A DNA stretch of 64,000 bases, taken from assembly GCA_004352715.1 (NCBI GenBank), contig SCFE01000077.1:1303370-1367369 (forward strand), read 5' to 3'. A model generated the notes under the pieces. The model saw only the letters and a list, made by a program, of their open reading frames with translations. It did not search any database and had not been told where the DNA came from. The stretch is from Hofstenia miamia (taxonomy: Eukaryota; Xenacoelomorpha; Acoela). Both the position numbers and the translations under genes were made by a program. How positions within the stretch are numbered: the first letter of the stretch is position 1; each line of letters starts with the position of its first letter. Below, piece by piece: positions 1-13,167 of the stretch.

Positions 1-3000
1 ATGTTAATGCTATTGTCATGAAGTTCGGCACAAAGGTACCATGAGATAAAAAGTTTGAAAAATTCCAAAAAAAAACATTTTTATCGAGACATTTTTGTTA
101 ACATCAGCAATTTTTTCAAAAAAAATTAATAAAAATGCTAAGAGATGTCTTTGTCAAAATGATTATTATTTTTTGGGCAACTTTTAATATTTTTCTATTC
201 AAAACACAAATGATCAGGTCTAGTAATAACTTAAGACATATTAATTTGTAGCTATTAATGCTGATGTCAGTATTTTTTGTAGCCAGCGCAGTGTTTATAT
301 TTCTATATTAGAATAAATGTCAATCACAATTGAAAAAATAGTCATAATGATTTCGCTCTAAATTTTTGCAGAATGTGTAAAACTCAATTTAATGCAGTGA
401 AAAATTGAGCCAACCTTTCAAATTTGATTTTAAAAAGTTATTAATAAAAATTCACATGGGGGTAAATTTACCCCCCCCCCCCCGAAGAATAAGGTTAACT
501 TGATTCCCACACATTACTGGCTTTAAATCACGATTTATAAGAAAATTAGCTAACTGCTTAGCTTCCTCTATTTGGTGAGCAACGACTCAGCATCATCGGC
601 ATATTTCAGCGAAACTGGACTTTGCACATTCATTAATAAGAAAATGCACGTTTCGCTTACATACGAAAAGATCAAAGTAAATTTGTCTCCACAATTTGAA
701 TAAACACAGTGCTATTAACACTCGTGAGTCATTTATACAATTCTCCAGCTGAACGGTAACTTCCTATTACAAATGTTGCTATTAAATTATTTATCTTCAT
801 AACCTTGGAATTACACACTCTCATACATGGATTTCAGTAGTCAGTAATCTTTTATTAGGACTTTTGTCTCTTATGGAATTCATGAATCCCTGTTGTTAAA
901 ACTTGCCTTTTTATGTCAGTGTAACATACACCAACAAATCATGTTTTATTATGTTTTAAAAGTTCCATAGCAAACCTTCACTACATAGTAAACTTCAACT
1001 TGCTATCAGCTGTATGCTGTAGATCTTAATATTGTTGGGCGTGATATTAATTAATAAATTTTAAAGCCAGTGTGATGTGTTTAAAGTATAACTCAGTCCA
1101 GCATAGGCGAATCTGATATGGATTAGATTCACATATGTTTCTTAGATTGTCAAATTCAGATACTACAAACTATGCTAAGACCTAAGTATTACAATATTAT
1201 CTTAGTAGCCTTTAATGGTGATGGTGTAAATTGTTAGTCTCGTAATCATAAGGTGCAATGTAATACAATACTATTTTATTCAAATTGGGAATATTTATAA
1301 AACAATGTCATTACAAGAACGGTGTAACAAAATCCAACCCTGCAAGTGGAATGATCAACCAAAATTGTAAATGAGGAGCATAAACTTGCACGATTTGGGT
1401 TGGGTCGGATTTTATTAACACTTGTACACCCAAAGCGGTTAAATTTAACCGCTTGCAACATTCATATAGCTCTCATTTAACGAGTTATGTGAGTGGTTGA
1501 CCGAAATTGGCTGACTTTATTCCTATCTTTGACCTATTGAATTGAGCAATATCTTTTATGAACTCAATCTTTTTTTTTGTTTATATTTTTAAGAAATATC
1601 TTCAAACACCCAATGCATCAATTTTAATCACGCATTATTATTTATGTATGGGATTGGGTCAAACTTCGCATTGATATTTGAATCACCAATACTGTCCATT
1701 TGAGAAGTATCTGCACACAAGATTACAATGTATTACTAATGGCTGAACCACCCCACAGAGGAAGGAGTGAAGGGTTGTATGCACCGGTCTTTGCTAATCT
1801 TGATTCTGAAAATTAGCATTCAAATGATTCCGATTTTCATGAGGAGAACTATCCCTTTTCAACTGCAAACCCGTCTAATGAATGTATTCATAGATTTCTA
1901 TAATGATGTATCGCATTCAACAGTTTCCAGCAAAGATTTCATCACCCAGCTTTGCCAAACCCTCCTTGGGTCTCAAGTGCAAAATACATAACACATCACA
2001 ATACAGAATGGATCCGTGAAACACTTTAAATGCTCGCAGTAATCGGAACTCAAAACTGCCGAAATACAACAAGGGCTAACTGTTATAAATGCAAGCAACC
2101 ACCGTGTATGGATCATGTATTGTGTTGGAAGAAAAATTTGTGTTTTCTGACTGTGATAGCCAAAATGTCAATAAATTAGAGAAAAGAATAGAACATTTTG
2201 GAAATAGCATCATTTTTTCCAAGATTTTAATATTTGAAGATTGTTAGCAATAGATAATTTGGTGCGGTCATTTGTGACCGCAATGGGCGTTAATGGCTGT
2301 GTTCTATTATTAAGAAAGGACAATTGTCGGGTTAAGTTGGGTGATGTTTTCTAAAAGATGGGTCGCACTATTACAGAAAGAAATTGACAAGATTGTACGT
2401 GTAAATGGTAAGGAAACTTGTCGGAAATTTCTAATGAGAATCCAGTAATTTTGATGTCTTATTCCGAGGCACTATGACATTGCCAAAGTATTTAATGACG
2501 CAATGAGAGTCAAAAACAATATACTTGCAAGTAGAACACACAATTTTAAAACTAAAAACTAAATATATGAAGCATAATAATTTTGTGCGTGTGCATATAA
2601 TTGGTGATTTCCAGTGCAATTGTATTCTATCGGAAAATAGAGGTGTTTTTAGTTTTTTCAACTCTAATCTCATTCATTAAATAGTTTTATTTAGAGAAGG
2701 GAACCTTGCTGCCCCACGATTATCTTGCATCAGTAATTACAAATTTTTTGTGGAAAACATCATTTGGAATTTTTTTTGTGGGGATTTAAAAATACTAACA
2801 AAATATATTTTGGAATGGTTTTAATACTAGGTTATATTTCACCAAGTTTTGCCAAGTCAGAAATGTTTTGCCTAAGTTTTGTTTGCATTTCTGATAAGAT
2901 TGCATGCTTGAAACATTTGATTTATTTGTTGGTATAAATTTCTTTTTCATTATGCCGTATATAATTAGTTTCATTTATTACAAATTTTAAAATTTTTTTG

Positions 3001-5340
3001 GGAATTTAAGATATAAGGTTTCTACAAGGCAGGAGGTTGTGTTATTGGATGTGCATGTTTGTGTGCTGCTTCGTACAAATCATTCTTTTGTTGTGTATTG
3101 TTGTCTTTAATAACATCGCATACAATATAATATATATTATACAGTAGTGTTTTAGGGGCCTGGCCCCACTAAAGAATATTAAAAAATATATCTCACGCTC
3201 TAAATATTTGAATAAAATACAAATTTCCATATTTTGAAGTGATTTAACTTAAATATTCTTTTTAATATACTGTATTATTAAAGTTACATGGATTTCTGAC
3301 GTTGGTTTAGAGTTTTGTTCTATAAAAAATAAGAATTTAGATTAGGGTTATGGTTAAAATTAGGTGAAGAATAGATTACTTAAAAAAGATCCAAGTTTGT
3401 TTCTAAATAATAAAAATTTGAAGGAAATTTTAATAGATTAGAATTCTTTGTTTAGAAGAACATTTGTATATTAAGAGTTATTGCGAGTAAGTTCTTCTGA
3501 TAACAGTAAAATGCGCAATTGTAATTCTATCTTATTTCATATAAATTATTATACATTTTTTTGCATTCATATATTCATTTTTTATGGAATTTTGACAATC
3601 ATTCATTGCACACCCCTGCTTGAATGCATTCTTGAATACATAGACATATCTACTGCTGACCAAAGATTTTCCCAATTCTTCGCCTCTATAATTTTCCTTG
3701 CTTTTATTTCTGTGAACAGCCCCAGAATTACAGCTAAGTTTTCACTATGATTTATAAGAACAGATGATGAATTTGGTCAATCTATTACGTCATATTCTTC
3801 TGGCATAATTTTAAAAAGGAAATTCGGAGCTTCATCATGCTAAAATGTTTTGAAATCAAAACGCATAAATTGTTGCTTGTAAATGCTTAAAAATCGAATT
3901 ATGGATATTACTATTAATTGAGACGATTTGTGATGTTAGCAATACTTGAACTACAATATTTTTACCAAAAACCCCTCACCATAACTTTTGAATATAAATG
4001 ATTCAAATTTAATAGTACAAAGGATGGCCCACATAAGTAGCCATGTAAAAGATGAAAATGTATATTTTGTATACCATAAGCATAGAGATATTGATTTCAC
4101 ATTGCAAAATCAACATAGGTGTACACAAAACAATGTTAAATTAACATGAAATTAGCTTTGTTTTTAAGAATATTTTATGTAAATTTTGTATCAGGTGGCT
4201 CCTGGTTGAAAATTTTCCATGCTACGCCACTGATATTATATATATATATATATAATAATCCAAAATGTTCAATTATTATAATTAATTGGTCAAGATTTAA
4301 TTTGAATGAGTACTGGAGGTGTAATTCAGAGGCTTAACTCTAAAGTTGATTTCACCTCAATGGTTAAAGCAGTTCTCTTAATTTAAAATTTCCCAAAGAT
4401 CAATTCGTGCCGATTTCACCAGCCCACATCTCTCCGAACTCGATACATTTTTGCCCGACTTGAATTAGGCCAGAATGTATTACTATTGCGGGGATCGTGC
4501 CGATGGGGTGGGGGTTGGGGGCAGTTGACTTGGCCTCCTCATTATTCTGCAAAGAAAATTTTTTATATTTTGTTTTTAGTATTTTGCTGTTTTTAATTAC
4601 AATACGAGGCCTTCAATTTACTATTAACACGATCGGTTTTCAGAGGAGCTTTGAGGTACACAACACTTTTGCTAGTGTTATTTCCTTGCATTACATTGCC
4701 ATTCTAGGATATTTCGCAAGCTTCCAGAAAAAAATTTCTTCATTTCTTAGGAATATTTGGCCCCCTCAATAACATATTTTTGCCGCGATCCCTGTGTTGC
4801 TATGCTGCTAAATTTTATTAAATTCTCGATAATTACAATCAGGTAAAAATATTCCTACAAATATTTTTGAATCTTAAATGCTTTTGCTGTCACTCCATAA
4901 GAATAATGATTATATTTTTGATTATTTTAGAAGTATACATATTTCTTTATTGCAAAATGAAAATTTCCATTTTATTGTGATCCGTTTTGGATTGATCAAG
5001 GTTACATGTTATTTTTTCAATTTTGGGTGAAAAAATTTACAAAGATAAGAAATGCAACAAACTATTGTAATATATAGAATTTCCAGTTTATGATAAGAAT
5101 TTACTGGATCTAAGCTTGAACGGCGAACTAAAAACATAGAAAATGCTAGAAATATATTTTTATTTAATTTTCAGTAAGCCAATGGGTTTGCACTGGTAAC
5201 GAACATATCACAATTCTTAGTGTAAAATGTGAACTCACTTCACAAAAAAAATTACGATACAATGGGGCTGATTTATTTTAAGCTCGTAGAATGATACGTT
5301 ACCATCAACATTCAATTCAGAATCATACAAATGCACTTAT

Positions 5341-5373
<33 letters not shown>

Positions 5374-5550
5374 TACAGAGTGACAATATGGGTTTAGCAA
5401 GTAATCGAAACAGACTTCGATTCGCTATATATAATGTCTAAGGCTTTCTCTCCAACAGGGTTGTCGTTGATATTGATTTGAATTGATATCATTATGTTAA
5501 TATCAAATCAAATGATTTGATTTGATTTAGAAGTCTTGCAATTCGTATAG
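1..5550. other. Intergenic AT-rich DNA, no gene recognised
   Basis: All reading frames here are short (under about 95 codons), low in complexity, and show no protein motif I recognise. Visible items are a run of 13 C at 471-483, an 18-bp perfect palindrome near 1435-1452, a GC-rich hairpin-like stretch near 3150-3163, and a (TA)n tract near 5346-5373. Nothing supports a coding exon. Confidence 0.6.
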
Positions 5551-5656
5551 TATAGTTGGCTGCAAAAAAAGGCATATTACTTTTGAACTACTGAACGTAA
5601 CAACTCAAGAAAGGTACGATTTTAAAGATCAATTAAAGGACTATAAGTAAAAAGCA

Positions 5657-6705
5657 TCAAAGTCTAATTTGTTTTCCTCCTGTAGAAATAACTTCCATCA
5701 AACGAACTGAAACTGATTTCATTAAATTGGACTTCATTTCAGATGTCAAAATGTGTTGACTTTCTTGAATTTTTTCTTTTAAATCGGATATATTTTTCGG
5801 ATTTTTCTTCTCAACGTCATTTTTCAATATCTGCCACACGTTTTCGATTGGAGAAAGATCAGCAGAACTTGGTGGCCATTGCAAAAACTGGATATTATTT
5901 TCAGAAAACCAATTTTTTGTCTTTGCTGACGTGTGCGGGGTTGCTCCGTCCTGTTGGAGTATCCATCCATCATCATATAAAGCATCAGCATAAGGCATAA
6001 ATTCAGCTATAATTTGGCAATATCTTTGACTGTCGATTGTGGCTTTTCCGTCTAAAATTTTCAAATAAAACCCACGATAGGAAAGTGCTCCCCAAACCAT
6101 ANNNNNNNNNNNNNNNNNNNNNNNNNNNNNNNNNNNNNNNNNNNNNNNNNNNNNNNNNNNNNNNNNNNNNNNNNNNNNNNNNNNNNNNNNNNNNNNNNNN
6201 NNNNNNNNNNNNNNNNNNNNNNNNNNNNNNNNNNNNNNNNNNNNNNNNNNNNNNNNNNNNNNNNNNNNNNNNNNNNNNNNNNNNNNNNNNNNNNNNNNNN
6301 NNNNNNNNNNNNNNNNNNNNNNNNNNNNNNNNNNNNNNNNNNNNNNNNNNNNNNNNNNNNNNNNNNNNNNNNNNNNNNNNNNNNNNNNNNTTTTTTCAGT
6401 GTTCTCTGAACTGTGGTTTCATGCACAGAGATGTCGGCTTCAGTTTGAAGTCGGTTTGCAATTTTTTTCCCAGAAATATAGGGATTTTTGAGAGCAATTG
6501 CGACTATTTTCTGAATGAATTTTCCAAGAATTTTTCGAGGGCGTCCACTTCTTTTTCTTCTTTTGAGAGATTCTCCTTGTCGAATTTTTTTCAACTTTCG
6601 AAAATAAGTTGATCGGGAAATTTGCGATGTCGCAAAGGCGTTTTCAAGCTGTTTCAACGTTTCCATTCCGAAGAAATCAAGTAGAAACTTTGCAAAGCAA
6701 AACAA
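5657..6705 (-). CDS. Tc1-like transposase, interrupted by an assembly gap
   Basis: This is the cut-and-paste transposase of the surrounding element. The N-terminal part (6705 down to 6391) reads as a helix-turn-helix region beginning at METLKQLENAF (ATG at 6664-6666; an earlier in-frame ATG lies at 6703-6705), followed by a GRPRKI AT-hook-like motif and a second predicted helical DNA-binding segment (ISGKKIANRL). The C-terminal part (6101 down to 5657) has the second catalytic Asp in QQDGATPHTS and the Glu in SPIENVW, 34 residues apart, the DD34E signature of Tc1. The first catalytic Asp would fall in the 289-N gap. No stop is visible in either part. The two halves are in different frames across the N run, which may only mean that the gap size is an estimate. 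It could be intact, but this cannot be shown here. Confidence 0.85.
6102..6390. other. Assembly gap (289 N)
   Basis: Run of N inside the Tc1-like transposase. The odd length suggests a size estimated from read pairs. Confidence 0.99.
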
Positions 6706-7622
6706 TTTGTTTGGTAAGTGTTTTCAAATAATTACGAAGTACCAGTTTAATTAATTAACTTTTTAGTTTGACCATTTTAAAGTTCCCAAAATTCTCGTCT
6801 TTTATTTTATAGTTTTCCTCTAAAACGTCTCAATACGTTTCCACAAAGCGTTAAAAAATAGGTGTTCAGTCTCATTTTTTTTGCAGCCAACTATACAATG
6901 TCCCAAGGAACTGATACCAAAAAATCTTTAATGTTCCAACAATTCCCTTGTTTATACTTTAAAGGTCTTGAAAAATTATTGTCTTTAAGGAAACTTAAAT
7001 ATACTTTAATAAAATATTCGATTAGTTTTCAAAAAGTGATTTCCTTTAAAGTGTTTTAAACATACTTTAAAGTTTCTCCAAAACTAATTATTTTAAATTG
7101 GATAACTCAAAATACTAAATGATATATAATTGTGTTTACAATGCTTGATGTGTTTGTAATATCCTCATATTGCAACGTTTAGTGTTTAACACTCCAAATT
7201 CATTTATTTATTCTCTATGATAATTAGTAGTAATGAATAATTCAAAACCCACTACGTTAAATTGATTGTTATAAACTAGTTCTGTTGTTACAGATTGATT
7301 CATTTGTGCTTTGCCACGGAGGATTCATCCAATTTTTTGAAACGCAAATTCACATTCGAAAATATCATCATATTTACCGAAGTTACAAAACTATACTGAT
7401 ATAATACAAATGTATGGGATAATACGCTTTATGCGCAAACTTAAACTTTTAGCAATTAGAATTCGAACTCCGCATCATCACAGTTTGTTTACAGCTGTTA
7501 TTGTTGTTCTTGTGATCAATATAAATTACCGCCAAATAATTTTAAACAATATTCTGTGTTAGCAGGTCAGGTATGCTTTGTTTTGAATTTTTTCTTATCA
7601 TTTGCGTATTTCATTGTAATAC

Positions 7623-7889
7623 AAGGGCGGATACAAAGGGGTGGGCGATGGGCTTGGGACCCTCTAAAATATGAAAAATTCATTACAATTTTTTCAATAA
7701 GACTTACAAACGAAAATTTCTTAGTACCGTTAATTGGGATGAATGGAAAGTTTTTTTAAACATTTATTTAGACTATGTGTCCTATAGATTACATTTCAAT
7801 AAGAATATTTAGTTTTCATGAATTTTTTAAGGTATGAAGGTATTCCTATTCACCTTTTTTGATGGGGGTGAATAGTAACACATGTGATT

Positions 7890-7926
<37 letters not shown>

Positions 7927-9515
7927 TCCTTTTCACACTCTATTGAGTAAAAATATCCAGTGAATGTGCTTTAAATTGCAAAGTTGTATAATAAATCTGT
8001 AGCGACAGCTATATGCAATAACAAAATCTTATAGCAATCTAATGCAAACTGAAATCACTGATATCTTCCTGTTCAGAAAATGAAACTGTTGCAGTGACTG
8101 TCTTTCTGAAGAAACACTGAAATGAAGCTTGATATTTACTATCATTGTCAATCTTTTCAATTCTTTCCAATGTAACACAAATCAAATTTTCAGTTTTGAA
8201 TTTCGCCAGTATCAGAATTTTCCACCCAGAATAAATTTTGTTCTTCATTTTCATGATCACAAGAATTGATTTGATTCTCTTCAATACCTTTCTAAGATTC
8301 ATTCATTTGTATCTTTCTGCTTAGCTGTTCTCCTAGTGATAATCCTAATCACNNNNNNNNNNNNNNNNNNNNNNNNNNNNNNNNNNNNNNNNNNNNNNNN
8401 NNNNNNNNNNNNNNNNNNNNNNNNNNNNNNNNNNNNNNNNNNNNNNNNNNNNNNNNNNNNNNNNNNNNNNNNNNNNNNNNNNNNNNNNNNNNNNNNNNNN
8501 NNNNNNNNNNNNNNNNNNNNNNNNNNNNNNNNNNNNNNNNNNNNNNNNNNNNNNNNNNNNNNNNNNNNNNNNNNNNNNNNNNNNNNNNNNNNNNNNNNNN
8601 NNNNNNNNNNNNNNNNNNNNNNNCTTAGCTGTTCTCCTAGTGATAATCCTAATAACCCCACGAAAATAAGTATCCTTTTTTTAATTCACAAACTCATGTA
8701 TTTTTTATATTAAATATTATTAAATTTTTTTAAAATTTAATTTATAGACCTGTATTTATCTACTTTTGGAAATGTATTAACTTTTTTAGTTGATTCCTTT
8801 CTTTTCTATGGGGTATTTTAGTTCTAGCATAAAATTTTAAATAATTTTACTTTTAAAAAATACTAATGAAATTAGATGAGCATAGCTATGGTTATGCCCT
8901 GTGGCACATAAACCTATTGTGATTAATTTATAGGCGCCTGAACAATGAAAATGATCAAACACAGCATTAGTAATAATAATAACTAAATAAAATTTTCTCC
9001 TTGTATACCATTTCTATTCACCTCACTGTTCTTACTTACCCCATTTGACGATACCCAATAGAATTGATCAAACTCAACACCATGTACCTACTCTAAAAAT
9101 CCAAAAACATTTTGTTGAAATCAAAACTCAGTAAATTTTTTTAATTTTAGAATTTATTAATTTTAGCAAGAGCTTTACATTTTATAATTGGGTGATTTTC
9201 TAGAAACTAATCAAACATTCATGCCATGAGGTGAAAATCTGTAAATTTACTTAATCGTATGCCATTGAAAATGCACTAAAAATTTGTCTATTTTGTAGTG
9301 CTTAATGCAAAAATCTCCTAAAAACAATACTAATAAAGCGCAAATTCTATGTTTCCATTCTTTGGAATCGGTAGATGTTGGTGAAGTACGTGCATAGTGA
9401 TGAATTTGAAAAATTGAAAATTCAATAGTTTGTACCCTCCCTAGAACCCAATTATGTACTTAGCAATTTATTCAACAATGGGCCTCTCTAAAATTTTTTT
9501 CTGTATCCGCCTCTT
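7623..9515. mobile_element. Possible DNA transposon bounded by GGCGGATACA inverted ends
   Basis: AAGGGCGGATACA at 7623 is matched in inverted orientation by TGTATCCGCCTCTT ending at 9515. The flanking octamers (tgtaatac on the left, tataatat on the right if shifted by one base) agree at 6 of 8 positions, which would suit a hAT-like 8-bp duplication but is weak. No transposase is recognisable inside. The interior includes a 271-N gap (8353-8623) and is otherwise AT-rich. The two ends might instead come from two separate insertions. Confidence 0.4.
8353..8623. other. Assembly gap (271 N) flanked by a direct repeat
   Basis: About 30 bases (cttagctgttctcctagtga and following) occur both just before and just after the N run, so the contig ends probably overlap and were not merged. 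Confidence 0.95.
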
Positions 9516-9806
9516 ATAATATAAAATCGTAGTAAATATAAATAGAACACATTTAATTTTATAGTTTTTGTATCTGTGGATTGAAGATATCTGAAATTAA
9601 TCGCTGGAAGCTCCTAACCAATGCTGTAAAATAGGAAACCAGGTGACCTTAATTGACCCGTTTTTTAGAATTTTGAATGCTGTTGCAAGGTTTTGTTATC
9701 ATTGAAATGAAGCAACAAATTCGACTTTATTGCAGATCAGCAGACTGATATATAAACATATGGTTGATACGCAACTCTTTATATGACGTCATCTGGAAAC
9801 TGGACA

Positions 9807-9975
9807 TATTTTATAGACCTAACCTTAACCCAAGTCAACTTGACGTTTTGTAAACCTAAACCCTGAAAACTTAACCTAAATTTTACAATATTTTATATAC
9901 CTAAGCCTTAACCCAAATCGCAATGTGGCGTTTCGTAAACCTAAGCCCTAGAAACTAAACCTAAAACCTAAATTT
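9807..9975. repeat. Two-unit degenerate tandem repeat, period about 82 bp, rich in CCTAA
   Basis: The unit beginning at TATTTTATA (9807 and again 9889) contains the ordered landmarks ACCTAA, CTTAACCCAA, GT(T/C)TTGTAAACCTAA, CCCT and AACCTAAA in both copies. The CCTAA/CCCTAA-like words recall telomeric repeats, but they are spaced and degenerate, so a duplicated satellite-like unit is the safer description. Confidence 0.6.
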
Positions 9976-12900
9976 TTCAATATTTAAATCTAAAAAATAA
10001 TAAATTTTTAACATGAGAAGACGTACACCCTTAGCAAATGATTTGACGTCTATTTCGGCTTTTATAAATCAGAGTCCGTTTATCTGCAATAACGCCGCAA
10101 ATTCTTCTATTTGTACACATTTATTAAATTTATTGATGTATAACAATATAACCTCGCTTAAGCTCCACTCTTTGTACAGGACCATTTTTGGCGCTAATTC
10201 AGGGTAGGCGATAGATCGGGTTTGAACAAATATTGACTGTAAATGTTACACTATTGCATGCATCACTATTCCTAATATACAGTATTAGCACTAATGTACA
10301 TATAGCACAAATTTGAGAAAAATGAAAGCAAATGTATTTTACCGCTACATTGCTCAGGAAATCATTCAAATTTTTCATGTTTTTTCAAAAGAAATTTTAT
10401 AACTTAAAAAACAAAAGAACACTTCAGTAGAATTTTTCAAATTTCATTCAAGCGTATATTCCAATGACCAGTGCTCTGGCTCGCGGTTTAAAAGTACTGT
10501 ATAATATTTACAATATAGTTACTATATATGTTTCTTTGTGATGGCGCTAAACGGAGTTTATCAATGTCATTGTGCCAAGCCAAAATCATGGCGGATGACG
10601 GTACATGGGGTGACGTAATTTTCCACTAGTAATCTCTTCGTGCAGCACAATTTAGCTGGTAAATTCGTTTTGGCGCTTACTCATAACCCCATTCTATTTC
10701 TATTCGAATCTTGCTACATTAGTGGCGTCAAAAAATTTCTGATGGGCTACTGCAATTTTTTGAGGAAAATGATTTCACAGGAAGCGCTTAAATAACTTTT
10801 CTCAATTGAATTCTTCTATTGCAGAAAAAACTGCTGTTTTTCATGTTTCAAAGTAGTTCTTTCAACAAAAACTATTAATTAAATCACATATTTTGAAATC
10901 CAGTTCGAATTTCAAATTCATTACCTAATATTTGGATTCGAAATAAAAGGTGTATTTGTAGGGTTCTATTAAACAAATATCAACATAAAAACCGTTAAAA
11001 CTATGTAAGGGACACATAACATCTGTGTAATTATATTTTTACCTAATAATGAGCCTTTTCTACATTTATTTCGTTCACTTGATGGTAGTTAAGTGCGACC
11101 TGAATGCTTTGGAGGAGATTGATCCTGTTGACCCGTCAATAAATTTCTTACCCGTTGACCTGCTTATTTGGTGACCCAGTTGCAACTCGGACAGAGATAC
11201 ATAGCAAATAAATTGTATCAAAAATAATCCAGGAATTTAAACCAACCAAAACCAATAATGAAAAAATGTACTTTAAATTTTTATTATAGTAAAACTAATA
11301 ATCTTGTCAAAAGATTTTTTGGGAAGTTCATAGAATTAGGGAAAACATATTTTGTGTAGTATAGCGAACTCAAATCCAACATGAATAAATACTTTCCAAG
11401 CTATTATTAGCTCCTTAATAATCAGGTCGGAGGCTAAATAAGTGAGCTAAGGTCAAGGCTTTCTGAGGAGTCTTTAGAACGCCATGGTTAAGTATAAGCG
11501 AAAACCGTTTATTCAGCTTGTGTAGCAGCTGTGGGTTAGCTGACTAAAACAGATTCGTATGGTATTTAATGCTAGGGCATGGGACAAATAGGCCTATTAG
11601 TTTCCTCAACTGAGGTTCAAAAAATCTTCATATTTTTGTAGATCAAAACTAGAGTTTTTGAATAATATATAAACTGGGCCATATTATCAATCAAAATTTA
11701 AGTGGATGAAGTTACACGCCTTGAATTTTGCGGCCTATTATTTTTCTGCTTTGAAATTTCCAAGTATTGTCTGCGGCTGTTCAAAGTTGGGGTCCCCATG
11801 GATTCAGTGGGGTGGACTGCAGATGTAATCTCCTTCCATCGGTTTCATGGAGATTTTTAGGGGTTAGCATCGGAACTCTAAACTCCATTGTGCATCAACT
11901 AAAAGGAGTTAATAAAATGTGTTTTTATTAATTTTCGGAATTATAGCACATAATTTTTATTCTTGATTCTCCTTATAGAAATAATTCCCGTGCATAAGAA
12001 CCTATTAGTAACAGAAGGAACTTGTCAATGATCAATCAGATTTGAGGGTGCCGTTGAAACTGGTGGTGCTGTCAAAATCGCTGATTTTTCCACATTATGT
12101 TTATATATTGTAACATCGCTTAGATTCACGCAAGTCTGCTTACCAATAGAACATAGCTAAAATTGTTCTCTATTTACAATCATTTCTTGGTCTATACAAT
12201 TTATTATTATCATATGTACAAATAAGTTAAAACGAAAACACTTGATCTGGCCCGTACTAAAAACCAGTACCTGATGACACAATATATATATATATAAATT
12301 TACGTAAATTTAGTTGGCATAGATATACATACTTGTGATTTGTATGTCCGTATCGTGGGTATCCCCACACAAATGTGGAGTGAGGTGGAGCGGAGATCAA
12401 AATTCTGCCCCCTGGATGTTCTAAATATTATACTTTATGGCCAATCTTAGCTCGGGCGCAGACAAGTAAATTTTTCAAGTGAGAAACATTTGAAGTGGGA
12501 AGGAAAATAAAAATTCGATTTTTTGCAATTTACCTCTCTAGAGTGTTTCTCATTGATAATACAATTTGCTTTGTGTGTCTATTCAGTATTTACCATCCAG
12601 AAATATATATTAGACTTCGACTAGGCACATGATAAAATAAATTCCATGTGTATGCGTAAAATAGAGATAAATTGATCGCCCTGGTATTTTCGAAAAACAC
12701 TAAGCTGTGTGCATATCTGTATAAGGAGATTCAGTCAGTTCCATCAGCTAAGCGACTTGTCATTGTGAGATTTTGTCTTTTAAAGGGTTCCATTTTGATA
12801 TCATTAGTAGTTTATTTAAGGCTACGGTTAGTCTACGTGATTGGTAGCAAGAAAATTTACGAAACACGTCACATCGCTAATTATCTCGGTGGTTAAAGAA

Positions 12901-13167
12901 ACGAATTTAAACTATATATTTAATAAATCGTTTTGAAAATATAAGCATATAAAAACATTTAAACATAGAAGTGCACAATTCATTTTCCAATCAATTTTGA
13001 AATTTTCGCTTGTTTTGAAGGATTATAATTTAAATCCGAAGAAATTATTTTACAGCAATTATTTATTAAAATGTTGAATAGCCGCTTTATAATATCATTC
13101 GGAATAGAAGCAATACCAAATAGAGAGCAAGCTCAAAAGCTTTCCAAACTCTGACGACACCACAGTT
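9976..13167. other. Intergenic AT-rich DNA, no gene recognised
   Basis: Only short reading frames without recognisable motifs. A (TA)n tract lies near 12283-12296. Nothing else is supportable. Confidence 0.55.

Larger units (their letters stand above)
5553..6893 (-). mobile_element. Tc1-type DNA transposon with terminal inverted repeats and TA target duplication
   Basis: The left end (TAGTTGGCTGCAAAAAAA from 5553) is matched in inverted orientation at the right end (6875-6893), and both ends are flanked by TA (5551-5552 and 6894-6895), the target duplication expected of the Tc1/mariner superfamily. The element holds one transposase reading frame on the minus strand. About 1.3 kb is the usual size for Tc1 elements, but 289 N at 6102-6390 hide the centre, so the true length is unknown. 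The terminal repeats match for only about 18 bp before diverging. Confidence 0.85.
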
